DNA from: Litoditis marina | Taxonomy: Eukaryota > Nematoda > Chromadorea > Rhabditida > Rhabditidae | Length of the DNA: 64,000 bases | Reading direction: 5' to 3' | NCBI GenBank assembly: GCA_964036275.1 | Contig: OZ038437.1 | Span: forward strand, 10,001,960 to 10,065,959 | Part shown: piece after piece, positions 45,901 through 56,160 of the stretch | Layout of the letters: each line of letters starts with the position of its first letter | How positions within the stretch are numbered: position 1 is the stretch's first letter | Program-made: the position numbers and the translations under genes | Notes under the pieces: generated by a model | Told to the model about the DNA's origin: nothing | Seen by the model: the letters and a program-made list of their open reading frames with translations, nothing else | Database searches by the model: none

Positions 45901-48900
45901 TATAATCATAGTATTAGTCCAGGTTTAATGGTCGATAATGATCAATTTTTTTAAAGTTTTTCAAAGCTACCTGAAATTTCACACAAACCATGTCACAAAT
46001 TGTTTCAATAAATGGTTTAGTGTGGTGATCATGTAACAGCAGAAAACTGTACGCATTATAATAAAAAAATGTGGATCACAGTTAGGTGTGACTGTGTGGT
46101 GTTTTCAAACTTTATTGATTGATGTATAGTACTATTGAACATAAATTTTCCCAAAAATGTGAAAATATTCGACGATCATTATTTGGTTTTGAGATCACCG
46201 AGATGAAAGCTGAAATAGTGCACTTGAAAAGCGAGAACCAGAAAGAGAGGGAACAAAAAGAACAGGTAATTCACATCTCTTTATGCAAAGTTGTTGGCGA
46301 ATTCACATGGAGTGCGAACCAACACATGTGATTAATTTGAATTCATTGGGGTTTGCCAAATTCGGAAGCTATAGGGAGTGCCCAATTAATAAATTTCTGT
46401 CTCTCGCCGGAATAGAACCTGCAAGCAAAAGTTTTGTAGCAGGGCGCTAACCACTCAGGCAAGCTTTGGAATCGTAGACATATGTAAGTGCATAGCAAAA
46501 GGTGAGATATACAGTACCCTCCCGCCTTTGGTTGGCAACGACTTTAGAGAGCATGAATGTCGATGAACTGCACACAGTCTTAGATTGTCTGTGCCGCGCT
46601 CACCTGCCTACTGTCTCGGTGTGGGCAGATTAGGACTGGTTTGAGTTTGATCTCGCATTTTTGCATTATAGGGTACGTTGGACGAAATTCCGAATTTTCA
46701 GTTTGAGAACGAGAAAGCCGAATTCATGAGAAAGTTCAATGATATGAAAGACGAACGAGACAGAACCACTGAGAAACTGGAAAAACTGACCAGTGAAATC
46801 AGGGAAATGAAGAAAAAATACGAGGAGGTTCGCGGAGAAGACTGCTCAAAGACTGAGAAAGAGGTACATTTTTCCATTCGTCTCAAATTTTATTTCGATA
46901 AACTAGTATAAGTGTTGAACGTACATATGTCTTTATAGAAACACTATATTTCGGAATGTAAATAATAATTTAGTTAACTCAGTTACTCATATTTATTCGA
47001 ATAGAAACAATAATATGAACAGAAATGCTGTGGCCGTTCATTACTGTAACCAAACATGGAAACACACGGCCGGTTGCTTTTATAAACGGACACACTCTGT
47101 ATAGTTCGATTCAATCCCACTGAGGCCCATTGGCATCTTGCCAAGATATTCGGATGACTATTTCTTAGAGCAGACATATGTATTCTATATAAAATTTTAT
47201 TGAGTTGTTTGTATAGAACTAAACAACCGATAACAGAGATTTGCAGTTATTAGAATACCTTGAAGCGGTGAATAACAGCCTGTAAATTGTTTGGCATGCT
47301 ACCGAGTTTCAGTGAAAAAGACCAAAACTATACGTGGTGTACTTTTTGTATGTAGTTGTATTCCGTTTTTGGGAGTCGTTATTTGAGAGTTTCTATGTTT
47401 TTATTGACGAGTTGGTTATATTTAGGTCGTCGATGATGCTGATTTCGAAGGAAGTGACGAGTGTGTCTTCGACTTCGAATACGCAAGCTTCAAACTACAA
47501 TTCACAGAGTTGCAAAAAGTGATATAGTTTTTTCATACAATCGTTCATCCTTTCGTCATGTACGTTCAATTGAAAGTTTTTCCAATTTTCGAAAACAAAA
47601 AAGATCATGTTCTGTGTTTAGAGTTAGGGGATCTACTCTACACCTTTGTTTGGTTCGAACTTTTTCCAGTGCAAACGAACTTAACTTTAGTTTGGGGTGC
47701 GCACGAAACCATTCAAAATTATTACTGAAGTTCAAAAAGCTGAGATTCAAAAAGGAAGTATTTTTGTTTCTATCTATCAGACTGAGTATTTAAAATCTTC
47801 AAACAAATAGCAATGGTGTCTTTGTAAACGACTAGTGGTTGAATTGAATGGATCATCATTCATTTTGAAAATTCCAGAAAGTATCCTATCTTGGCCAGAA
47901 GTGTTTCTTGACACGAAATAGTAAACTGATTGGAGAGGTGACTCGGAAAATCGTGCCAACCACGGAAATTTCATCGAACGTGAAAGAGGAGGTTGTGGCG
48001 GTGCTGAAAAAAGGAAGTTCTGACTTGAAAGTGAGATCCTAAGTTTTAATTTTGAAATTTTCAACAGTTGTTCGAGTTTCATACTCCTGGACATGTTTTT
48101 CAGAGCCTATTTAATTGTTTACTTGTAAAGTTATTGAAAGGGTTGCCTGAAAACGTAGTCTAATAATAGAAAATGATTAATATGAAATACTGTGCTGAGT
48201 TAGTTTCAACGTTTACGAATAGTCGAGTTCATCTCTACTTGCAGTCATTTATTTATTTTTATTTATTTATTCTACACAAAATGTGCAACGGGACAAATTG
48301 GAAAAGAGAGATCGATCGATGACTATAGAAAAAGAAGAAATGCTCAAGGCTCCCACGCTGTGGTAGGGTGCATTCAGTGGAGGAGGCTGAGGGCGGGATT
48401 GAACGGAGGAGTTGCGGACTTGGTGCGGAGGTACCCCTGGTAGCAAGATGGCTGCTACCAGCTACACCCACAACCGTTGCGGAGCGGAGCGGAGAAGATC
48501 GGAAACAGAGGAGAAGAGAAAAAAGAGAAGAGAAAAATATACATATTAAAAGATTCAGATAAAGGCACTGATATTCTTGGGGGGTAGAGGGGGGGGGGGT
48601 TAAGGCTAGCAAAACATCTATAACATTCTTACAAACAGAACTCAAACTACCACATCTTCTTAAACTACAATATTTAAAACTATAACAATGCTCAACCGGT
48701 TAAAAATTAAATTTACTAATATACACAATACACATCTACTTCTAATTATACAAAATTACTTTAAATCTTACAAATGTGGAAGGGAACAGGTTCGTTGGCC
48801 TAAACTAATTCAGTAATACACACGAACATTAAGAGAGTCCCAAGAGATAAGTTATGCTCGCCAACCTGGAAAACAAACATATACTAAAAATTATTCAAAT

Positions 48901-49451
48901 ACAGAGAAGATAGTTTCGCAATATGCCCAGTTTGATGACCGTCATAAAGTATGTATAGTCGTTGCCAACGGAAAGGCGGGAAGGTACTGTATATCTTGCT
49001 TTTCGCTGTGTACGCACACATGTCTTTGACAAATCTTGCCCGTTATGTACTCTAATAGCGCAGTGTTTAGCGCCCTGTTACGACTATTTTTCTCGCAGGT
49101 TCGATTTCGAGAGACTGAAATTTATAATTTTGGCACTCACTATAGTTGACTTTTAATTTACGACGTAATGATTTTTTGTAGACTAAATTCGGTGAACTAA
49201 ATAAACCCTCGCTGCTGCGAACCTAGACTGATAACAGTTCACGTGGGAATGGTATAGACTATTCTCGGTCGCAACTTATCTGCTCTTTCAAACTGGTTTA
49301 ATATATTAATGTGAGATAAAATTTGAAAATAATCAAATCATAAAAAAAGAACATTTTTCAGAACGCATTGGACGACCTGACTCCTCTGGAAGCTGAGTTT
49401 CCGACATCTTCTTCCAATAAGAAAAACACGGACGCCAAACTCTTAGATTGA
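42924..49451 (+). CDS. Gene B: coiled-coil protein, tandem family member, 11 exons
   Basis: Function unknown. Exons: 42924-42989, 43218-43286, 43932-44027, 44543-44617, 45048-45119, 45827-45895, 46194-46265, 46702-46863, 47426-47518, 47878-48030 and 49362-49451. All are multiples of three in phase 0, giving 338 codons plus stop. It shares with gene A the first exon (YHHVLEG against YHQVPEG), the GTTEQ exon, one copy of the 162-nt coil exon (FENEKAEFMRKFNDMKDERD), the acidic SDECVFDFE exon, SQ/GQKCF...LIGEVTRK, and the final DAKLLD. It lacks the second 162-nt exon but has extra short coil exons, so the middle of these proteins evolves by exon gain and loss. The first exon contains a G14 run that encodes four Gly after Glu. 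Confidence 0.75.
42953..42966 (+). repeat. G14 tract inside coding exon 1 of gene B
   Basis: Fourteen consecutive G in the reading frame 30 bases after the ATG. Any change not divisible by three would put the rest of the protein out of frame. The equivalent site in gene A reads gagggagag. Confidence 0.9.
44152..44289 (+). mobile_element. CACGTG-type MITE (family S)
   Basis: 138 bp with TATACTGTTAGTCAATTGCA at the left and CTTCTAGTATA at the right. One of the better preserved copies, although the core reads cacgtaaaac. Confidence 0.7.
45225..45426. mobile_element. TIR element related to 52983-53192
   Basis: About 200 bp (ttaaaggagcaacatgg ... ccggtctcctctaa), matching the better copy at 52983. 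It starts after the GTTEQ exon of gene B. Confidence 0.65.
46369..46547 (-). mobile_element. tRNA-like TIR element, family R
   Basis: Minus-strand copy, ctatagggagtgcc ... ggcaacgactttag, with the B-box-like ggttctattccgg and A-box-like region on the minus strand. Confidence 0.6.
48247..48880 (-). mobile_element. Probable 5'-truncated LINE 3' end
   Basis: On the minus strand the segment ends in an irregular ATAAA run (48247-48275) preceded by tgcacattttgtgtag, the form of many non-LTR retrotransposon tails. A GC-richer Ser/Pro-rich ORF remnant (48259-48645) lies upstream. It is located in the last intron of gene B. The 5' boundary is uncertain; no reverse transcriptase motif remains. Confidence 0.4.
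48954..49145 (+). mobile_element. tRNA-like TIR element, family R
   Basis: 192 bp, TATAGTCGTTGCCAACGG ... GGCACTCACTATAG, with both inverted ends present and the tRNA-like middle (atagcgcagtgtttagcg; caggttcgatttcg). Confidence 0.7.
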
Positions 49452-50012
49452 AAATTGTTTGCCATGTATCATTTGGTTCCGACAATTGGATATTTTTCTT
49501 ATTACTCACTAAAATCAGCTCATTTGGCTGGTACGTGTTCAGTTAATCTTGGGGTGTTTCCGGAAAATAAATGGTTTTTGTTAATAAAAGCGTTTATTAT
49601 GATACTTTGTGATAGAATGCCAAGGTTCGAGGCAGGAAATCAACACAGAGAGTGAAAAAAATGTCATTGTAGTCTGATGTCAAAAAATGTCGACCGAAAA
49701 AGCAACGAGACCAAAATATGAACAGATCGGGATAAGAGCGAGTACACCGTGTGTCTTTCAAATGAAGCAAACTAGAAAGAATCTACCCTGAGATAGTCAA
49801 ATAGAGAGAATTTAAAGCCGGCATTCTTCCATCATAACACACGTTCCGTACCATACACTGAAAACTGTTTCAGAATCACAATCAATGAATCAGTGTTATT
49901 GAGTAGGCAGTGCTCGAATACTAGTTGTAGTTTAATCCCTATACACGTCAAAGTTACGGAAATGAAACCAAAAACCTACGGCCCACATCACTTTGGATAG
50001 ATGTGTGCCCTG

Positions 50013-50246
50013 TATAGTCTTTTCCCTTCCTACTGAGACTCCTACAGTAGGATTTGGAAAATTCCAAGCCGTTTCGCTCACTTACTTTTGATCGGAGAAG
50101 TTCAGGATTTTTGTACCTATTTCTCCTTCTCACGTAGAGTGAATATACGAAAGCTTTTTCCATGAATTTTATTTTCAGCTTCACAACAGCTTTCAGAAAG
50201 TTTGTAAGGTTACTGTAGGAGTCTCAGTAAGAATGGTGTGCCCTGT
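50013..50246. mobile_element. Palindromic MITE, family T
   Basis: TATAGTC...ctactgagactcctacagta and tactgtaggagtctcagta...; about 234 bp. Confidence 0.7.
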
Positions 50247-50693
50247 ACCACAAAATTATCAAAATATGATTGATGTAGAAACACAGTTTTGATTTGACGC
50301 CCTATTCGTTGTCAAAAGTTTTGACTCCATAGATTGTGAAAAACTGAATGTCCAAACTCTATAAATGCATTTCGGCAGAAAAGATCGGAATGCTTTTGTG
50401 CCAGTGAGAATATGACCTGATACTATCGTAACCTACTGGTCATAGTCCTTCTCTCCTTAGATAATTGTCGATCAATGGGCAGGGCTCATTGACCCGCTTT
50501 ATTTTACTCACTCGCTCACCTGGCCAACCTACCGTTTCCGTGTTGTTACGGTTTAACGAATTGTATTTCTCTATTTTTACAACAGTGTGAAATGTAACAA
50601 ATGTTTTATTCCAATTTGGAGACCTTTGTACATGTTAAAATGAATCTATTTCTGATTACACCGCATAAAAAACTGAACTCCGTGTCAATATAC

Positions 50694-51277
50694 TGTTAGT
50701 TAACTGCAAAGTCACGTGAAAGTTGTTAAAGAATCCGTTCCGCTATAATCTGAGTTTCACGAAAAATTTAAAAAGCTCAAAAAACATTTTTAATGTCTTC
50801 CCATAGACCATGGAAAAACTTTCTGACTGAAAACTTGTAAAATTTGCATAACATCAAGCACTAAAAAAGAGGACATGAAAATTTTCACTGTGACGCAACT
50901 TGACTTTGTTCATTTACCTCCAGATTTATTTTCATTTCGTAGTCTCTAATTGTATTGTCATATATGATAGAGTGTTCTGAAAACATTTTTGTACTTCTAT
51001 TGGCTATTTTGAGCATACCCAGTACGCAACTCCCCTATCGGTGTCATTACGTAAGCCGCTTTTTCTGAGAGAAAGAAGCAAGATAGAGATATAGAAGTGT
51101 ATATTTTTGAGCATGGTTTTTCATTGGCCACAAGGTCAGATTGTTAACTCATAAGTCCAAATTAGAGCGGGACGGATTCTTTAAACACAGTGTAAATCAC
51201 AAATATGCAATGGCAAAGTGCACCATGCCTCATTAGAATGCTAACTTCAGGTGACTATTCAGTTTACTACCAGTAAA
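50694..51277 (+). mobile_element. Family S MITE interrupted by a TTAA element
   Basis: The left piece (tactgttagttaactgc...gtcacgtgaaagttgTTAA) and right piece (TTAAacacagtg...ttactaccagtaaa) together form one family S copy, split by the element at 50730-51180. Confidence 0.75.
50730..51180. mobile_element. TTAA-flanked TIR element (piggyBac-type target site)
   Basis: 451 bp. Inverted ends AGAATCCGTTCCGCTATAAT and the complement of attagagcgggacggattct. TTAA stands on both sides, while uninterrupted family S copies have a single TTAA at this point (catgttaaacac). A TTAA duplication is typical of piggyBac and also Kolobok; no transposase is encoded. Confidence 0.8.
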
Positions 51278-51583
51278 CGCAAGATGGAACAAAAGTATTG
51301 AATATTTCTAGCCTACGTAGCATTTGCTTTTCCTACCTCAATTTGAAGTATACCACCTGGTCACCATACGATTCAATATTTTATTTGGATTTGGTGAGCT
51401 TTACTTTATGTTTATATCCTGCATCCTGAGTAAACTGATCAAATCATCCCGTCACCCTTCAAACTCTCACTCTTTAAAATTCACTCCTTTAACTTCTTCT
51501 CATCCTTTAAACTCTCGATCAACATTTCTTGACACACTTCAAACTATTTTTTATACTTTTTAGTCTACTCGGCGTAAGAAGAG

Positions 51584-54500
51584 ATGTCCGAAACGGTGAA
51601 TAGTGTCGTACTGCAGGTAATTCGGAATCAATGTACACGATACACTTGCTTTTTAAATTAATAATATCGACATTTATTACACAAAATGTAACAACAACAC
51701 AAAAACTAGATGCAAAAGGAAAGAGTGAAAGAAAAACGTCTATGTTAATACAAAGCCTGAAGCTGAATGTTTAATAAAATCTTGAATGAAAACTAAAAAT
51801 GTTCATTTATAATGTTAGTCGATTGCACAGTTACGTGAACATGTTGAACACAGCAGAACTCAGCAACGTGCAACGACAAAGTGCTTCACGTGACTATTCA
51901 AGTTACTTCTAGTATAGAATTATTTCGGTCATTCCTACTGAGACTTGGACTCGTGCCAATCAATAATCCAGGCCATTTTTCACCACTTTGGAGTTTCTAC
52001 AAAAAGAACAATATTTTGTGAGCGGCTGTCCAGTTTCATATCAACACATGAAAAAACTACCTAGGTTTGCTCTAAGAAATATATTTTCGTGAATATTGGC
52101 ACGATGCCAATGTGTCTCCAGTGGGAATGAAATGAAAAATATACCCACCTATTGAGTGGACTTTGACTGGTAACAACCTGAATGCCCTCGTCAGTGGTGA
52201 AACTTGATATACTTTATCAAAAACCTGTATATTCAATATGTTTGTTTTGAGAGCGTCAGCCGTTCACCAAGTTGGTATAGTTCACACCATTCCTACTGAG
52301 ACTCCTACAGTAATCTTACAAACTTTCCGAAGGCTGTTGTGAACCTGAAAATGAAGCTTATGAAAATCGCTCTCGTATATTCACTGTCCCTGAGTACGAG
52401 AATAAGGTGCGAAAACTCTCCTTTCCGATCACAACTGGGTGCGGAAAACGGCTCGGAAGTTCCGAAATCCTACTGTAGGAGTCTCAGTAGGAATGGAAAA
52501 GACTATAGTAAAGTATACGGTGATCACGTGTTTGTAACATCGCGCTTCTAGATAAACCCCCCCCCCCCCCCCCGCAGTTTCAACATTTCGTTTTTCAGCA
52601 ATATTTGCAAATGACGCGAAACGAGATTCGGAAGGACAAAGAGAAGATTAAACAGGTATTCTATAACTGAGTATGTTTATCAAAATGTAATTGTTTTTCC
52701 TCGTCAAAGAAAACGAGACTTGTTCTTCTATTTGTGGCTATCGGTAACTATTTCCATTAAAGGGGGACATAAACGAAAGTTAATATGAAAGAGCTTATCG
52801 AGAAAACCCAATAAGTATAACTTTTAATTCAAACTAACGAACCTAATTTGCATACGTGTGACACGTGTTTGCCTGTTTTGGCGCGCGCAACGTTATATTT
52901 AGGTACACCGGGGTACCTAAACTAGCTTTCCTTTCTGCCCTTCTCTAATTTATCAGCTCTGCCAATGTCTGCTGTGTGGTAGTTAAAGGAGACCGGAGAG
53001 CAACATGGTTTCTCGTAAAGCTGCTGTGTCCTAATTTGATTGGACTCGTTGCGTGTCGCGTGGCATTGTCATGTGAATGTCACGTGGACTGATCAAACTA
53101 ATATACGAGTTATTTGTGCTCTCTGATCTCAAAACAGTTAAAAGCAGCCCGAAACAAAACCTCAGCTCAAGTTGTGTTCCGGTCTCCTTTAACGAACGCT
53201 TAAACCGAAGTTGGAAGGTGAATAAACATATTTAGTGTGACTGAAATGAAATCATTATTACCTTGAATGAATGACGAATTAAACTAGGAATGATGAATAC
53301 TAACAATAAATAATAATTGTCAATTAGGTTTACAGTTACAGCGTTTATGACAAAAAAAAATTTCACTTTAATATTATATCTTGATTTTCAGATCGAAAAC
53401 GAAAAATCCGGATTGGTTCAAGAATTAAGTGACACAAAACGAGAATTGGAGCGAACTACGGCGAAGTTGGCCAGAATGAGCTCTGAAATTAGAGAATTGA
53501 AGAACAAGTATATGGAAGTTCAAGGAGAACACCACGAAAAGGTATCTTCATGCGGCGTAGCAATCCCTTCAATCTCATGAGAAGTTCAAATGGGTTTCTG
53601 AGATACCTCATAACTTATACGTGAACACTCTTTGTTGTTGTTGTAGCATATAAATCAATAGAATCTCATGAGAAGTCAAAGCTAATAGCTCAAGAGGTAT
53701 CTCATGACATTCTTGAGGGATTTCTACACCGCCAGTTGTGGAAGCAAAATACAAACAATGAATTAACTTTTTTCATTGTGTATATTCGATTTAGATTTCC
53801 ACATGTATAGTCCCTCGAAAGCATTGTGTTCATTACCGAAAAACAAGTCCTTGAAACCACTTCATGTTATAATGATGTGTTTAATATGACTATAGTTTGT
53901 TCCAACCACTTATAACCTTCTACAGTAACATACTTAAAATTCAAGGTCGAGTTTTGGTAAGCTGGTGTTTCTGGATTTTCTCAAAATTTGTAGTATTGTC
54001 TTTCGCAGCAAACTGTTAAAGTAATAAACTGAAGTAACGATATATTAATGAGAAAAGCCTCTTGAACATATGACGTATTACTATAGAAAGACATTAATTG
54101 ATGGAGCAGTATATGACTTTACGCCTTTTGCAGAATTTCAAGTTCAAGGTTGATTCATCACAACAGTTCTGTTAAAAAATTAATTTGACTTGACAATTTC
54201 AAAACTCTATGTAACGGAAGGGGTGCTCGTCATAGTCGTCGCCAACGGAACAGCGGTATAGTACTGTATATCTAACTTTTTGGTGTCTACGCACACATTC
54301 TTTTGATTCTAAAGCTTGCCAAGTATGTACTCTGATAGCGCCAGTGGTTACCGCCTCGCTACAAATATTTCGCTCGCAGAATTGATTCCGGCGAGAGACA
54401 GAAATTGATGAGTTTAGCATCCACCATGAGTTATATTTTGCCAGATTGAGATTCCGATTCGGTCACGAATAGTCGAAACTTTCTACCATTTCAGACTGCT

Positions 54501-55505
54501 GATGAGGTTGACTTCGACGCCAGTGACGAGTGTCTTTTTGACTACGAATACAAAAACTTCAAAACGCACTTCACCGAGTTACACAAGGTGAATTTTCATG
54601 AAAATCGGCTCATGTAATCTTGTAACTAAGTGATATAATTTTCTGCTTCCAGTTGTTCACTCGCATTCAACATTTTTTGTTGCAGGTGTTTAGTTCACAA
54701 ATTAACATCCAGAGCTAGTCTGGGCGTTGTACTGCCTAATGGGATGTGATTCCGTTTTTAGAATAGTGTTCATAATTCCAGAAATCCTCCTCCTTGAGTC
54801 AGAAGTGTTTCTCAACACGGAACAGTGCCCTGATCGGAGAGGTGTCTCGGAAAATTCTGTCAACCACGGACACTTCAACGGACGTGAAAGAGGAGCTGGT
54901 TGCTCTGCTGAGAGAAGGAAGTACTGAATTGAAGGTGATATTTACAGCAATAAAGCTCTATTTCTTCAAAAAAAGGGGGAATTGGATTATCGCCCCCGGG
55001 ATTCAAAATTCAACTTTGTTATTTACTATTCCCCCCCCCCTGGGGTCAAACTACAATTCCCCAAACGCAATACACATTCAGAAAGGTGGGGGGTAAAAAG
55101 TCAATGTTCCCGACATAAGGTCTGTACATCCGGGTTTCTTATTCATATCGATGTGTTTCAGTCAGTACTTCTGCGAGTATTGCTCACAATGTAAGATAAT
55201 TAAACTGATATACTGAGAGTGTATTAAGGTGAGAGAAAAAAGATTGGTACATAACAATATGTTGTGTTTGCTATAGGAGTTCAGGTAGGAACAGAAGTAA
55301 CCCAGTGCCATCATTTCGTTCTTGATTGGTATATTTATTCAAGTGTATTTAACGTATTAAACAAACCACTGTATAGAAGACACGAAATACAAAGGTGATC
55401 TTATAGTCTGCACATTGAAACGTAGAGAAACTTGTTAATTTTCAGAAAGCCCTGGATGGCCTGAGCTCCCTGGAAGCTCAGATCCCTACATCTTCACACA
55501 AATAA
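51584..55505 (+). CDS. Gene C: short coiled-coil family member with frameshifted C-terminus, 6 exons
   Basis: Function unknown. Exons: 51584-51616, 52599-52655, 53392-53541, 54495-54587, 54782-54934 and 55446-55505. All are phase 0, giving 181 codons plus stop. It shares with genes A and B the coil exon (IENEKSGLVQELSDTKREL), the acidic exon (SDECLFDYEY) and SQKCFSTRNSALIGEVSRK. In the last exon one extra base relative to the family creates a stop right after TSSHK, so the conserved DAKLLD tail is lost; it can still be read in the next frame (ggacgccaaacttctg). The first two exons are the least certain part: they are chosen by splice sites and phase, and exon 1 encodes only 11 residues. The gene may be functional with a shorter tail, or be in decay. 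Confidence 0.65.
51815..51918 (+). mobile_element. CACGTG-type MITE (family S), internally deleted
   Basis: Starts aatgttagtcgattgcacag and ends acttctagtata. The region between acaaagtgc and cacgtgac is shortened. Confidence 0.6.
51913..52142. mobile_element. MITE (family U)
   Basis: TATAGAATTATTTCGGTCATTCCTA at the left (25 bases; key part ggtcattcctactgagac) and agtgggaatgaaatg at the right, with ctcgtgccaatc/cacgatgccaatg inside. Confidence 0.6.
52276..52507. mobile_element. Palindromic MITE, family T
   Basis: About 232 bp: TATAGTTCACACCATTCCTA ... and ...taggaatggaaaagacTATAG, with tgagactcctacagta and its complement inside. Confidence 0.75.
52557..52573 (+). repeat. C17 tract upstream of gene C exon 2
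   Basis: Seventeen C, ending 25 bases before the exon at 52599. Confidence 0.95.
52983..53192. mobile_element. TIR element with 15-bp perfect ends
   Basis: 210 bp with termini TTAAAGGAGACCGGA and TCCGGTCTCCTTTAA. The body is non-coding. It is a sister of 45225-45426 in gene B, and both lie in introns of the coiled-coil genes. Confidence 0.75.
54231..54430 (+). mobile_element. tRNA-like TIR element, family R (diverged)
   Basis: catagtcgtcgccaacgg ... agcatccaccatgag, with the A-box-like atagcgccagtggttaccg and a decayed B box. It lies in an intron of gene C. Confidence 0.6.
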
Positions 55506-56160
55506 GAAAACCACGGACGCCAAACTTCTGAATTGAGTACTCTTTTCATTGATATGTGTCACTTGCGATGCTATTTATATATTTTGTTGGTTTTCGTTTA
55601 GTGAGCATTCCGTTCCTCCGACTTTACTGAATTCGTTCCAATATAGTTTTAATCGGGTCTATTGATGAGTGTAAGACATTTTGTAATTATGTCGTAACTG
55701 TAATACTTGAAGACATAAATGGATTCATTTTTCATTTTTGTCATGGAATTAAAATGTTCATTTTTGCATTTTTGGTGGCTCAAAAAGTAACTTGCATCGT
55801 AAGAAAAAGTGCAAGTGAGGTTGAAGAAAAAAATAGTAGAGAAGCTGAAAAATTGAATAATAAAAACAAGAATAATCTTGTATTGTCAAAAAGCTAACGC
55901 TTGATCGCTGAATCTACACTCAAATTTCACGCAGCACACCATAAGATTGTGTGAAACTTCTAACTTCTATTCAGTGTTCTATAAACGTGTATATAAGCAA
56001 AAAGTTATTTCATTAATGGACAACGATGACCTTCCTTGCTCCTGCTGTTGTGGTATCCACCAAGATATTTGAACAACGTTCTATATTTTTCTGCAACATC
56101 CATAGCACTTTCAACGTGAACGAGAACTTGTGACGATTGAATGGTTTATTTGTGGCTTGT
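55506..56160. other. Region between converging genes C and astacin
   Basis: About 650 bp, AT-rich, holding the 3' UTRs of two genes on opposite strands. No other feature seen. Confidence 0.6.

Larger units (their letters stand above)
49452..51583. other. Intergenic region between genes B and C
   Basis: Contains a block like the kinase 3' flank (49610-49825, without the MITE), family T copy 50013-50246, the shared ggcagggctcattgacc repeat, the nested MITE pair, and a T/C-rich stretch (51440-51560) of tandem-like tcaaactctc words just before gene C. Confidence 0.6.

Noticed and set aside
31512..55505. Toxin-antidote (selfish) element made of the kinase and coiled-coil genes
   Set aside because: Considered because nematode selfish elements often lie in duplicated, divergent clusters. 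There is no sequence evidence of toxicity, maternal expression or antidote pairing, so it is not claimed.
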